From contig NZ_LMDF01000006.1 in the NCBI RefSeq assembly GCF_001425745.1, forward strand, positions 726,089-790,088: a DNA stretch of 64,000 bases, read 5' to 3'. The notes beneath the pieces are model-generated. The model had not been told where the DNA came from. It saw only the letters and a program-made list of their open reading frames with translations, and made no database searches. This DNA is from Caulobacter sp. Root343. GTDB taxonomy: Bacteria; Pseudomonadota; Alphaproteobacteria; Caulobacterales; Caulobacteraceae. A program made the position numbers and the translations under genes. This document shows positions 51,246 through 60,910 of this stretch, piece after piece; the stretch's first letter is position 1, and every line of letters starts with the position of its first letter.

Positions 51246-53042
51246 ATGTCGGCCTTGACGCCCTGGCGACGGACGCTGCTGGCCATGACGGCCGCTAGCG
51301 CGCTGGCGACGGCCGCTCACGCCGCTTCGGTTCCCTACCTGCAACGCAAGCCCCAGGACGAGGTGATCTACTTCGTCCTGCCCGACCGCTTCGAGAACGG
51401 CGACCCGGCCAATGACCACGGCGGCCTGAAGGGCGGACCGCTGGTCGACGGCTTCGACCCGACGCGGGCCGGCTTCTATCACGGTGGCGACCTCAAGGGT
51501 GTGACCCGGCGGCTGGACTACATCCAGGGCCTGGGCGCGACGGCCGTGTGGCTGGCCCCGATCTTCACCAACCGGGCCGTGCAGGGCCCGCCGGGTCACG
51601 AGTCGGCGGCGCACCACGGCTACTGGATCACCGACTTCACCGACGTTGATCCGCATCTCGGGACCAAGGCCGACTTCAAGGCCCTGGTCGACGCGGCCCA
51701 CGCCCGGGGCATGAAGGTCTATATGGACATCGTCGTGAACCACACGGCCGACGTCATCCAGTACAAGGAATGCCCGGACAGCCGCTGCGCCTATCGCGGC
51801 GTCGCCGACTATCCCTATGTCCGCCAGGGCGGGCTCGCCGGCGCGCCGATCAACGACGGCTTCGACAGCAAGGACTTCGGCAAGCTCAAGCGGCCCGACT
51901 GGGCCTATACGCCATACGTCCCGGCCGGGCAGGAGCACGTCAAGAAGCCGGACTGGCTGAACGATCCGATCTACTACCATAACCGCGGCGACAGCACGTT
52001 CGCTGGCGAGAGTTCGCTGCTGGGTGACTTCGCCACGCTGGACGACGTGTTCACCGAGAACCCGCGCGTGGTGGCGGGCTTCATCGAGGTCTACGGCGCC
52101 TGGATCGACCAGTTCGGGATCGACGGCTTCCGGATCGACACCGCCCGCCATGTGAACCCCGAGTTCTGGCAGGCCTTCGTCCCGGCCATGCTGGCGCGCG
52201 CCAAGGCCAAGGGCGTCCCGAACTTCCACATCTTCGGCGAGGTGTTCGACCCCGACGTCGCCGCCCTGGCGCGCCACACCCGTGTCGACAAGCTGCCGGC
52301 GGTGCTGGACTTCGCCTTCCAGTCGGCGGCCACCGACGTGGCCATCGGTCGGACCGGGACCGATCGGCTGGCCACCGTCTTCGCCGGCGATGCGGTCTAT
52401 GAGGGAGGCGAGGCGACCGCGCGCCAGCTGCCGACCTTCCTGAGCAATCACGACATGGGCCGGTTCGGCTGGTTCGTGCTGAAGGCCAAGCCGGGGATCG
52501 GCGATGACGAACTGCTGGCCCGCGTCACCCTGGCCAACGCCCTGATGCTGACCGCGCGCGGCGCGCCGACGATCTATTACGGCGACGAGCAGGGCTTCAC
52601 CGGCGACGGCGACTATGCCGACAGCCGCGAGGACATGTTCGCGAGCCAGGTCGCCAGCTACAACGACAACCGCCTGGTCGGTTCCAGCGCCAAGGGACCG
52701 GTGTCGGCGTTCAGGACCGACAGCGTGCTCTATGGCCGCATCGCCGCGCTGGCGAAGATCCGCCGCGCGACGCCCGCCCTGCGCGACGGCCGGCAGGTGG
52801 TCCGCTACGCCGGCGACAAGCCGGGCCTGCTGGCCTTCTCGCGTCTTCTGAACCAGACCGAGGTGTTGGCCGTCTTCAATACGAGCGACAAGCCGATCAA
52901 GGCCCAGGTTCCGGTCCAGGCCGGTTCCGTCGCGTGGCGAGCCCTGCGCGGCGCCTGCGCCGCGACGGCCAGCGCGCCCGGCAGCTATACCGTCGAGCTG
53001 GCGCCGCTCGACTACATGATTTGCGTTTCCGAGGGACGATAG
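51246..53042 (+). CDS. Periplasmic alpha-amylase (GH13)
   Basis: A 598-residue secreted glycoside hydrolase that would cut maltodextrins after MalA import. Signal peptide MSALTPWRRTLLAMTAASALATAAHA. The four GH13 regions are present: DIVVNHTAD, GFRIDTARH (nucleophile Asp), FGEVFD (acid/base Glu) and FLSNHDMGRF. Start at 51246 after GGGAGGGGAGCG; the frame opens at 51168 inside the operator region. Its stop overlaps a GTG of the next gene (TAGTG). Confidence 0.92.
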   Translation: MSALTPWRRTLLAMTAASALATAAHAASVPYLQRKPQDEVIYFVLPDRFENGDPANDHGGLKGGPLVDGFDPTRAGFYHGGDLKGVTRRLDYIQGLGATAVWLAPIFTNRAVQGPPGHESAAHHGYWITDFTDVDPHLGTKADFKALVDAAHARGMKVYMDIVVNHTADVIQYKECPDSRCAYRGVADYPYVRQGGLAGAPINDGFDSKDFGKLKRPDWAYTPYVPAGQEHVKKPDWLNDPIYYHNRGDSTFAGESSLLGDFATLDDVFTENPRVVAGFIEVYGAWIDQFGIDGFRIDTARHVNPEFWQAFVPAMLARAKAKGVPNFHIFGEVFDPDVAALARHTRVDKLPAVLDFAFQSAATDVAIGRTGTDRLATVFAGDAVYEGGEATARQLPTFLSNHDMGRFGWFVLKAKPGIGDDELLARVTLANALMLTARGAPTIYYGDEQGFTGDGDYADSREDMFASQVASYNDNRLVGSSAKGPVSAFRTDSVLYGRIAALAKIRRATPALRDGRQVVRYAGDKPGLLAFSRLLNQTEVLAVFNTSDKPIKAQVPVQAGSVAWRALRGACAATASAPGSYTVELAPLDYMICVSEGR

Positions 53043-53083
53043 TGACCGTTGAAGTTCTTGTTCGCCCCGGTGCGGAGATGTCG

Positions 53084-54664
53084 ATGAACGCCGAATGGTG
53101 GCGCGGCGCCGTGATCTACCAGGTCTATCCGCGCAGCTTCGCCGACTCGAACGGCGACGGCGTCGGCGACCTGCCGGGGGTCACGGCCCATCTCGATCAC
53201 ATCGCCTCGCTGGGCGTCGACGGCGTGTGGCTGTCGCCGTTCTTCACCTCGCCGATGAAGGACTTCGGCTACGACGTCTCGGACTATCGCGACGTCGATC
53301 CGATCTTCGGAACCCTGGCCGACTTCGACGCCCTGATCGCCAAGGCCCACGCCCTGGACCTCAAGATCATCATCGATCTCGTCTTCTCGCACACCTCGGA
53401 CGAGCACCCGTGGTTCGCCGAGAGCCGCCAGGACCGGACCAACGCCAAGGCCGACTGGTTCGTCTGGGCCGACGCCAAGCCCGACGGCAGTCCGCCCAGC
53501 AACTGGCAGTCGGTGTTCGGCGGCCCGGCCTGGACCTGGGACGCCCGCCGCGGCCAGTACTACATGCACAACTTCCTGGCCTCGCAGCCGCAGCTGAACC
53601 TGCATAATCCGGCGGTGCAGGAAGCCCTGCTGGCGGTCACCCAGTTCTGGATCGACAAGGGCGTGGACGGCTTTCGGTTCGACGCCATCAACTTCTCGAT
53701 GCACGACCCGAAGTTCACCGACAATCCGCCGCTGCCGCCGGGCGGCAAGCGCACGCGGCCGTTCGACTTCCAGGACAAGATCCACAACCAGAGCCACGCC
53801 GACATTCCGAAGTTCCTCAGCCGGCTGCGGGCGCTGACCGATGCGAACGGCGGCCGGTTCTCGGTGGCCGAGGTCGGCGGCGATCATGCCGACCGCGAGA
53901 TGAAGCTGTTCACGGCGGGCGACGACCGGCTGAACAGCGCCTATGGCTTCCTCTATCTCTACGCCGACAAGCTGACCGGCGACATGATCCCCCGGGGCGC
54001 GGCCATGTGGCCGGGCGAGGACGGGGAGGGCTGGCCCTCCTGGACCTTCTCGAACCATGACGCTCCGCGCGCGGTGTCGCGCTGGGCCGAGGGGCGCGAC
54101 CGCAAGGCCTTCGCCGAGATGTGCCTGCTGCTGCTGATGGGGCTGCGCGGCAATGTCTTCGTCTACCAGGGCGAGGAACTGGGCCTGCCTCAGGCCAATG
54201 TCCCGTTCGAACGTCTGCAGGATCCCGAGGCCATCGCCAACTGGCCCCAGACCCTGGGCCGCGACGGAGCCCGCACGCCGATGCCGTGGATGTCGGGCGT
54301 GCTGAACGCCGGGTTCTCGGCCGTCGAGCCGTGGCTGCCGGTCGATCCCGAGCACCTGCCGCTGGCGGTGGACGCCCAGGAGGCGGATCCGTCCTCGACC
54401 CTGCATGTCGCGCGGCGGCTGATCGGTCTGCGCCGCACCTATCCGGCGCTGCGCACCGGCGCGATCAGCTTCATCGACACCAACAGCCCGCTGCTGATCT
54501 TCCAGCGCGGCGAGGGGACGGAGGCGCTGCTGCTGGCCTTCAACCTGGGGCACGAGACGGTGACGTGGTCCCTGCCGGACGGCTGGGCGATGGTCGACGG
54601 CGTGAACCTCGCCGCCGACGGCGAGATGCCGCCGTGCGCCGGGCTGGTGGCGCGGCGGGCCTGA
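53084..54664 (+). CDS. Alpha-glucosidase / oligo-1,6-glucosidase (GH13_23-like)
   Basis: A 526-residue enzyme without a signal peptide, so cytoplasmic: it would hydrolyse maltose and short dextrins delivered by MalY. GH13 regions: DLVFSHTSDEHPWF, DGFRFDAINF, FSVAEVGGDH and FSNHDAPRA, plus the N-terminal WWRGAVIYQVYPRSFADSNGDGVGDLPG. I start at the ATG at 53084 (GGAG six bases upstream); in-frame starts at 53042 (GTG, overlapping the amylase stop) and 53078 are possible. Confidence 0.92.
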   Translation: MNAEWWRGAVIYQVYPRSFADSNGDGVGDLPGVTAHLDHIASLGVDGVWLSPFFTSPMKDFGYDVSDYRDVDPIFGTLADFDALIAKAHALDLKIIIDLVFSHTSDEHPWFAESRQDRTNAKADWFVWADAKPDGSPPSNWQSVFGGPAWTWDARRGQYYMHNFLASQPQLNLHNPAVQEALLAVTQFWIDKGVDGFRFDAINFSMHDPKFTDNPPLPPGGKRTRPFDFQDKIHNQSHADIPKFLSRLRALTDANGGRFSVAEVGGDHADREMKLFTAGDDRLNSAYGFLYLYADKLTGDMIPRGAAMWPGEDGEGWPSWTFSNHDAPRAVSRWAEGRDRKAFAEMCLLLLMGLRGNVFVYQGEELGLPQANVPFERLQDPEAIANWPQTLGRDGARTPMPWMSGVLNAGFSAVEPWLPVDPEHLPLAVDAQEADPSSTLHVARRLIGLRRTYPALRTGAISFIDTNSPLLIFQRGEGTEALLLAFNLGHETVTWSLPDGWAMVDGVNLAADGEMPPCAGLVARRA

Positions 54665-54665
54665 C

Positions 54666-55439
54666 TTAGCTCGTCCGGGCTGTCGGATGGCGACCGCTGC
54701 GCTGGGGCAGGATGAGGATCAGCGCGATCATGGCGCCCGCCAGAACAGCCGAGGCGACCGGACGGCTCAGCGCCAGGCCGCCATGGTCTAGAGGTTTGTC
54801 GAGGAAGTCGCCGACCGCGGCGCCCAGCGGGCGGGTCAGTATGAAGGCCGCCCAGAACAGCAAGACCTTGCTGGCCTTAGTCCAGAGATGCAGCACCGCG
54901 ACCAGGGCCAGCAGGCCCGCGAAGATGATGGCCGCCCCGACATAGCCGAGGTTGGCTGTGTCGGCGGTCCAGTCGCCCAGCGCCGTGCCGAGGGTTTGGG
55001 AAAAGGTGATGGTCAACCAGTAGAATAGCTCGGCCTTGCGCGAATGGATGTCGTCCGCATCGATCCTGCCTAGCGCCAGCCGCCAGCCCGCGAGCGAGGC
55101 GAGTACGCTCGCCAACAGCATCAGAGACCCGCCCGCATAGCCGATCCCGAGCGAGCGCGTGGCGAAGTCGGCCATGGTCGTGCCGGCGGTGGTCGAGGCT
55201 ACGATCGTCGCCCAGTAGAGGAACGGATGAAAGCGCCGCGCCCGGACTTGCCCGCCCGCGAACGCCAGGAGGATCGCTAGGAAGATCGCGGAACTGACCA
55301 GATAGCCCAGGTTCAACGTCATGCTCAGCGTATCGCCGCCGGTCTCGCCCAGCGTCGTGGCCAGCACCTTGATGACCCAGAAGCCCAGAGTGACGGCGGG
55401 GACCTTGCTGGCCGCTGTCCGCGGTTTACCGTCGCGCAT
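54666..55439 (-). CDS. COG4705-type (DUF347) integral membrane protein
   Basis: A 257-residue polytopic protein built from four homologous units, each with a G-x-D-like signature (LGETGGDTLSMTLNLGY; TAGTTMADFATRSLGIGY; LGTALGDWTADTANLGY; LGAAVGDFLDKPLDHGG). DUF347 proteins are linked by annotation to membrane anchoring or metal stress, but the function is unknown. It lies between the alpha-glucosidase and the LacI gene, is convergent to the former with a one-base gap, and is not an obvious mal component. Confidence 0.82.
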   Translation of the reverse strand: MRDGKPRTAASKVPAVTLGFWVIKVLATTLGETGGDTLSMTLNLGYLVSSAIFLAILLAFAGGQVRARRFHPFLYWATIVASTTAGTTMADFATRSLGIGYAGGSLMLLASVLASLAGWRLALGRIDADDIHSRKAELFYWLTITFSQTLGTALGDWTADTANLGYVGAAIIFAGLLALVAVLHLWTKASKVLLFWAAFILTRPLGAAVGDFLDKPLDHGGLALSRPVASAVLAGAMIALILILPQRSGRHPTARTS

Positions 55440-55536
55440 CAGGCGTTCGCGTCCTCGTTCGTTCCGAGGTTAGGCGTTGCGACGGGCGTTGGTCCAGTGG
55501 CCCTCGCGCTAGGGTCGCGGTCGGCGCAAGGCCGTC

Positions 55537-56547
55537 TCAGCCCCCGCAACTCTCGCGGATGATCAGGTCCGTCGGGACGCGCTCGGACCGGCTGGCGCGT
55601 TCGCCGCTGTCGAGCAGCTTGGACACCATCAGCCGGCCGGCCTTGTTGGTGTCCTGGGCGATGGTGCTGAGCGCCGGGCTGGCGTAGCGGCTGAACGGCA
55701 CGTTGTCGAAGCCCATCACCGAGACGTCGCCCGGCACCGACAGGCCCGCGTGCTTCAAGGCCCGCATGGCCCCCAGCGCGATCAGGTCCGAGGCCGCGAC
55801 GACGCCGTCGAACTTCACGTCGTGGTGGATCAGCGAGTCGACGGCGGCCTCGGCCGACTCGACCTCGAAGTGGGCCGGCACGATCAGCTCGGGATCGACG
55901 CCCAGCTTGGCGTGCTCGAGCGCGTCGAGGTAGCCGCGATGGCGCTGCATCGCCTCAGGCGCCTCGGTGTCGCCCAGGAACACGATACGCCGGCGGCCCA
56001 GGCGCTGCAGGTGCAGGGTGGCGCGGCGGCCGCCCATCACGTTGTCCGAGCCGACCGAGCAATAGTTCTGGTCCGGCAGCTGGGCGCCCCAGACCACGAA
56101 GCGGTTCTCGGTCTCGGCCAGGCGGTTGAAGGCCGCGTGCAGCGAGCTCTGGCCCAGGAAGATCACGCCCTCGGCCCGGCTGGTGGTCATGGCCGCCGAC
56201 AGGTCCTCGAAATTGGTCGGGGCGATGTGGCTGAGGATCACGTCGCAGCCGCGTTCCCGAGCGGCCTCGCCGACCCCGGCCAGCAGCTCCAGGAAGAACG
56301 GGTCCGACATGCTGCTGCCGCGGCCTTGCGGACGGGGGGTGACGATGGCGATCGTCGCCTCGGCCCCGATCGGGCCGGCGGGCATGTAGCGGCGGAACGG
56401 GTAGTCCATCTCGCGCGCCAGCTTCCAGATCAGCTGTTTGGTGCGCTTGTTGACGGCCGGGCTGTCGTTGAGGGCCCGCGAGGCGGTCGAGATCGAAACC
56501 CCCGCCAGCTTGGCCAGGTCCTCCAGTCGCGTCGCCCCCTTGGTCAC
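55537..56547 (-). CDS. malI: LacI-family repressor of the mal locus
   Basis: A 336-residue regulator. DNA-binding domain: ATRLEDLAKLAGVSISTASRALNDSPAVNKRTKQLIWKLAREMDYPFRR. Effector core: ATIAIVTPRPQGRGSSMSDPFFLELLAGVGEAARERGCD, VAASDLIALGAMRALKHAGLSVPGDVSVMGFDN. I start at the GTG at 56547; upstream in-frame codons (to 56625) overlap the operator. TGCAAA repeats lie 18-35 bases before the start, suggesting autoregulation. By position and family this is the C. crescentus MalI equivalent. Confidence 0.82.
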   Translation of the reverse strand: MTKGATRLEDLAKLAGVSISTASRALNDSPAVNKRTKQLIWKLAREMDYPFRRYMPAGPIGAEATIAIVTPRPQGRGSSMSDPFFLELLAGVGEAARERGCDVILSHIAPTNFEDLSAAMTTSRAEGVIFLGQSSLHAAFNRLAETENRFVVWGAQLPDQNYCSVGSDNVMGGRRATLHLQRLGRRRIVFLGDTEAPEAMQRHRGYLDALEHAKLGVDPELIVPAHFEVESAEAAVDSLIHHDVKFDGVVAASDLIALGAMRALKHAGLSVPGDVSVMGFDNVPFSRYASPALSTIAQDTNKAGRLMVSKLLDSGERASRSERVPTDLIIRESCGG

Positions 56548-56564
56548 CTGACGTCCGTCCCTAA

Positions 56565-56582
56565 TGCAAAGATTTCTGCAAA
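56565..56582. promoter_or_regulatory. mal operator candidate, malI side
   Basis: TGCAAA at 56565 and 56577, 12 bp apart. Confidence 0.5.
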
Positions 56583-56648
56583 CTTTTTCAGTCGCCCATA
56601 AGGCGCCGTTCGAGCGGGTTTGCAAGCGCGGTGGCGGAAATCCGGTCG

Positions 56649-56664
56649 TGCAAACTCTTGCAAA
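56649..56664. promoter_or_regulatory. mal operator candidate, malY side
   Basis: TGCAAA at 56649 and 56659, 10 bp apart, in the malI-malY gap. Confidence 0.6.
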
Positions 56665-56860
56665 CTATCCAGCGCTTTTGTCCAGACCGATCAGGCCGAT
56701 GAGGTCGAAGGTGTTGAGTTTTCGACCAACATATCCAATCAAACATGGATTTATCGTTGCGCGTCTTGATGGCGCGTGCGCAAATGCCCGCCAAGTCAGT
56801 CTATGAAAAAACTTGCGAACCAGCTGGAGTAACCGGCGGTCGGAGCGGGGCGGAGGATCG

Positions 56861-58387
56861 ATGGCCAGGCAGAGGCTCAAGTTCCTGCAGATCTGGAACA
56901 TGTGCTTTGGCTTCTTCGGAATCCAGATCGGTTTCGGCCTGCAGAACGCCAACACCAGCCGCATCTTCCAGACCCTGGGCGTCGACGTGAACCACCTGGC
57001 GATCCTGTGGATCGCCGCGCCGGCCACGGGCCTGCTGGTCCAGCCGATCATTGGTCATCTCAGCGACAAGACCTGGGGACGCCTCGGCCGCCGCCGGCCG
57101 TACTTCTTCTGGGGCGCGATCCTGACCACCCTGGCCCTGCTGGTCATGCCCAACTCGCCCAGCCTATGGGTGGCGGCCGCGGCGCTGTGGATCATGGACG
57201 CCTCGATCAACATCACCATGGAGCCGTTCCGGGCCTTCGTCGGCGACAACCTGCCCGACGAGCAGCGCGCCACCGGCTACGCCATGCAGAGCTTCTTCAT
57301 CGGCCTGGGCGCGGTGCTGGCCTCGGCCCTGCCGTGGATGCTGACCAACTGGTTCCACGTCGCCAACACCGCCCCGGCCGGCCAGATCCCCGACGCGGTG
57401 CGGATCGCCTTCTACGCCGGCGGCGCGGGCCTGCTGCTGGCGGTGCTATGGACCGTCTTCACCACGAAGGAATACAGCCCCGACCAGCTGGACGCCTTCG
57501 AGACCGCCGAGCGGGCCGAGAGCCGCTTCCAGCCGCACGAGGAGCCCGAGCCCTCGGTCAACGCCTATTTCGGCCTCGCCGCCGGCGGCCTGCTGGGCGG
57601 CGCGGCCCTGGCCCTGATCGTCTGGCGCGCGGCGCTGGAGAAGGAGCTCTACGTCCTGGCCGGCCTGCTGGCCGTGTTCGGCGCGATGGGCGTCGTCGGC
57701 GTGCGGCTCAAGCGTCGAGGCCAGACCCGCAACGGCTTCTCCGAGGTGCTGGAGGACTTCTTCCGCATGCCGCGCACCATGCGCCAGCTGGCGGTGGTGC
57801 AGTTCTTCTCGTGGTTCGGCCTGTTCGCCATGTGGATCTACACCACCCCGGCGGTGGCGGCGGTCCACTTCCACGCCGTCGACGCGACGTCCAAGGCCTA
57901 CAATACCGGCGCGGACTGGGTGGGCGTGCTGTTCGCCGTCTACAACGGTGTCGCGGCCCTGGCGGCGCTGGTCATTCCGCTGATGGTCCAGGCGACGAAC
58001 CGCCGGGTCAGCCACGCCGCCTGCCTCCTGCTCGGAGCGGTGGGCCTGCTGTCGTTCCTGTTGATCCGCGAGCCCGGCCTGCTGTGGATCGGCATGATCG
58101 GCGTCGGCTTCGCCTGGAGCTCGATCCTGTCGGCCCCGTACTCGATCCTGGCCGGAGCCCTGCCGGCGCGGAAGATGGGCGTCTACATGGGCATCTTCAA
58201 CTTCTTCATCGTCATCCCGCAGCTGTTGGCCGCGACGGTGCTGGGTCTGCTGCTGAAGAGCTTCTTCGGCGGCCAGGCGATCTGGGCCCTGGTCCTGGGC
58301 GCGGCCTCGTTCGCGATCGCCGCCGCCGCCGCGACCTTCGTCGTCGAGGACACCGACACGCAGTCGCGCTCTGGCGAACCGACCTGA
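56861..58387 (+). CDS. malY: MFS maltose / maltodextrin transporter
   Basis: A 508-residue inner-membrane transporter with twelve hydrophobic segments. Motifs match the SLC45/GPH-like sugar-proton group: GFFGIQIGFGLQNANTSRIFQTLG, LVQPIIGHLSDKTWGRLGRRRPYFFWGA, WIMDASINITMEPFRAFVGDNLP and YNTGADWVGVLFAVYNG. ATG at 56861 after CGGAGG. It reads into the glucoamylase gene with a 41-bp gap. It is the equivalent of C. crescentus MalY, which I recall as the inner-membrane maltose carrier. Confidence 0.88.
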   Translation: MARQRLKFLQIWNMCFGFFGIQIGFGLQNANTSRIFQTLGVDVNHLAILWIAAPATGLLVQPIIGHLSDKTWGRLGRRRPYFFWGAILTTLALLVMPNSPSLWVAAAALWIMDASINITMEPFRAFVGDNLPDEQRATGYAMQSFFIGLGAVLASALPWMLTNWFHVANTAPAGQIPDAVRIAFYAGGAGLLLAVLWTVFTTKEYSPDQLDAFETAERAESRFQPHEEPEPSVNAYFGLAAGGLLGGAALALIVWRAALEKELYVLAGLLAVFGAMGVVGVRLKRRGQTRNGFSEVLEDFFRMPRTMRQLAVVQFFSWFGLFAMWIYTTPAVAAVHFHAVDATSKAYNTGADWVGVLFAVYNGVAALAALVIPLMVQATNRRVSHAACLLLGAVGLLSFLLIREPGLLWIGMIGVGFAWSSILSAPYSILAGALPARKMGVYMGIFNFFIVIPQLLAATVLGLLLKSFFGGQAIWALVLGAASFAIAAAAATFVVEDTDTQSRSGEPT

Positions 58388-58428
58388 ACCCTTTTCCGTT
58401 TTTCCTTCCAGCCTGACGAGTCCTCGCC

Positions 58429-60747
58429 ATGCGCAGCCTGAAACTTCTCGCCCTGGCCTCGGCCGCCGCTCTCGCCGCGAGCACAGCCCACGCGGCGCCC
58501 GCCACGACCTGGGCCTACTCCGCCAAGACCGGCGTGGGCGCCTCGTACGAGGCCTATGTCGACGGCGCCTACAAGGCCGGCGGTAGAACTGGGCCGGTGT
58601 CCAAGGTCTGGTTCTCGATCGCCGACGGCGTGCTGACCGAGACCATGTACGGCCTGATCCACGAGGCCCAGATCAAGCAGATGCGCATCGCCGTCCAGAC
58701 CGCCTTGGGCCTGGCGGTCGAGGGCGCGGACACGACCGCCAAGACCGAATATCTGCACGTCGACGCCGCTGGCCGGCCGCTGTCGCCGGCCTACAAGATC
58801 ACCACCACCGACAAGCAGGGCCGCTTCGTCATCGAGAAGCGGATCTTCACCGATCCCGACCGTAACGCCCTGTTCGTGCGGGTGACCGTCAAGGCGCTGA
58901 AGGGCCCGGTGACCCCGACCCTGGTGCTGGAGCCGCACATGGCCAACACCGGCGGCGGCGATACGGGCGCGGCCTCGGCCGCGGCCCTGACCGCCTACGA
59001 GGGCAAGGCGTTCCTGAGCCTGAAGGGGACCAAGCCCTTCGCCAAGGCCGGCGCCAGCGCGCTGAAGGACGGCGACGCCCTGGCGGCGCTCAAGGCGACC
59101 ACCACCTCCGCCAAGGGCGCGATCGTCCTGACCGGCCAACTGCCGGCCGTGGCCAAGGAAGCGACCTTCGACTTCGCGATCGGCTTCGGCCCCGACGCCA
59201 AGGCCGCCGACGCGACGGCCGCCGCTTCGCTGAAGACCGGCTATGCCGAGGTGCTGGCCCGCTACAACGGCGAGGGCGCGCGGGTCGGCTGGGAGGATTA
59301 CCTGGCCTCGCTGTCCGAGCTGCCGCGCCTGCGCGAGGCCTCCGAGAACGGCGGCAAGCTGGTCCAGGCCAGCGCCCTGATGCTGAAGGTCCAGGAGGAC
59401 CGCACCCACGCCGGCGCCCTGATCGCCTCGCTGTCGAACCCGTGGGGCGACACGGTGGACGCCACCCAGTCCTCGACCGGTTACAAGGCCGTCTGGCCGC
59501 GCGACTTCTACCAGTGCGCCATGGCCCTGGCGGCGCTGGGCGACAAGCAGACGCCGCTGGCCGCGTTCCACTACCTGCCGACGGTGCAGGTCGGAGCCAA
59601 GACACTAGGCAACAAGGGCGACGGCGGCTGGTTCTTGCAGAAGTCGCACGTGGACGGCACGCCCGAATGGGTCGGAGTCCAGCTGGACCAGACGGCGATG
59701 CCGATCATGCTGGGCTGGAAGCTATGGAAGCTGGGCTGGCTGCCCGACGCCGAGCTGAAGGCCTATTACGCCAGGATGCTGAAGCCCGCCGCCGACTTCC
59801 TGGTCAAGGGCGGCAAGGTGAACCTGGGCTGGAACACCAGCACGATCACGCCGCCGTTCACTCAGCAGGAGCGCTGGGAAGAGCAGGGCGGCTATTCGCC
59901 CTCGACGACCGCCGCCGTGATCGCCGGCCTGGTCGTCGCCGGGGACATCGCCGAGGCCGCCGGAGACAAGGTCTCGGCTGAGCTCTATCGCAAGACCGCC
60001 GACGACTATTCCGGCAAGGTCGAGGCGCGCATGGTCACGACCAAGGGATCGTTCGGCGACGGCCACTACTATCTGCGCCTCAACAGCGACCAGGACCCGG
60101 ACAACAAGAGCAAGGTCGAGGAGCGCAACGGCCAGCAGGCCGCGCCGGAAGACCGGATCCTGGACGCCGGGTTCCTGGAGCTGGTCCGCTATGGCGTGCG
60201 CCGCGCCGACGACCCGGCCATCGTGGCGACCCTGCCCAAATTGGACGACGAGTCGATGGAGGACCTCTACCGCGTCCGCTACGGCTTCAAGTTCCCGGGC
60301 GTCGAGGGGACCTTCCCCGGCTGGCGGCGCTACGGCGTCGACGGCTATGGCGAGGACACCAAGACTGGGGCCAACTATGGCGAAGGCAATCAGATGCGTC
60401 CGGGCCAGCGCGGCCGGGTGTGGCCGATCTTCACCGGCGAGCGTGGCCACTACGAACTGGCGCTGGCTGGTCTGAAGGGCAAGCCGGACGCGGCGGCGCT
60501 GAAGACGATCCGCGACACCTATGTCCGGGCCATGGAGCTGTTCGCCAACGAGGGCCTGCTGATCCCCGAACAGGTCTGGGACGGCGTCGGCGCCGACAGC
60601 CCCCACGGCTACACGCGGGGCGAAGGCACCGACTCCGCCACCCCGCTAGCCTGGAGCCACGCCGAATACGTCAAGCTGCTACGCTCGGTCAGCGACGGCC
60701 TGGTCTGGGATAGCTACGCCCCGGTGAAGGCGCGGTTCGCGCGATAG
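58429..60747 (+). CDS. Exported glucoamylase (GH15, glucan 1,4-alpha-glucosidase)
   Basis: A 772-residue secreted enzyme releasing glucose from dextrin ends. Signal peptide MRSLKLLALASAAALAASTAHA. An N-terminal beta-sandwich (about residues 25-260) precedes the (alpha/alpha)6 barrel, where the acid is probably in WEEQGGYSPSTTAAVIAGL and the base in LLIPEQVWDGVGADSPHGYTRGEGTDSATPLAWSHAEY. Length and layout match bacterial GH15. Third hydrolase of the mal regulon. Confidence 0.92.
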   Translation: MRSLKLLALASAAALAASTAHAAPATTWAYSAKTGVGASYEAYVDGAYKAGGRTGPVSKVWFSIADGVLTETMYGLIHEAQIKQMRIAVQTALGLAVEGADTTAKTEYLHVDAAGRPLSPAYKITTTDKQGRFVIEKRIFTDPDRNALFVRVTVKALKGPVTPTLVLEPHMANTGGGDTGAASAAALTAYEGKAFLSLKGTKPFAKAGASALKDGDALAALKATTTSAKGAIVLTGQLPAVAKEATFDFAIGFGPDAKAADATAAASLKTGYAEVLARYNGEGARVGWEDYLASLSELPRLREASENGGKLVQASALMLKVQEDRTHAGALIASLSNPWGDTVDATQSSTGYKAVWPRDFYQCAMALAALGDKQTPLAAFHYLPTVQVGAKTLGNKGDGGWFLQKSHVDGTPEWVGVQLDQTAMPIMLGWKLWKLGWLPDAELKAYYARMLKPAADFLVKGGKVNLGWNTSTITPPFTQQERWEEQGGYSPSTTAAVIAGLVVAGDIAEAAGDKVSAELYRKTADDYSGKVEARMVTTKGSFGDGHYYLRLNSDQDPDNKSKVEERNGQQAAPEDRILDAGFLELVRYGVRRADDPAIVATLPKLDDESMEDLYRVRYGFKFPGVEGTFPGWRRYGVDGYGEDTKTGANYGEGNQMRPGQRGRVWPIFTGERGHYELALAGLKGKPDAAALKTIRDTYVRAMELFANEGLLIPEQVWDGVGADSPHGYTRGEGTDSATPLAWSHAEYVKLLRSVSDGLVWDSYAPVKARFAR

Positions 60748-60910
60748 GGCGGGGGCGTGGTTAGGGATCGCACCCGACCGGGAGATCCGCTCACGACCCT
60801 GAGCGGACATTGAGGTGCAGGCTAATCTGCGTCTCTGAGCCTACAGTTTCAGCCCGGATATTTGCGGTTCGCGCATCCAGAGCCGACCTGTCAATGCCAC
60901 TTACTTTGTT
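60748..60910. other. Intergenic region after the mal regulon
   Basis: No gene seen. A partial inverted repeat (ACCCTGAGCGGACATTGAGG region, 60796-60816) shows no clear terminator. GC falls from here through 61,550. Confidence 0.4.
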
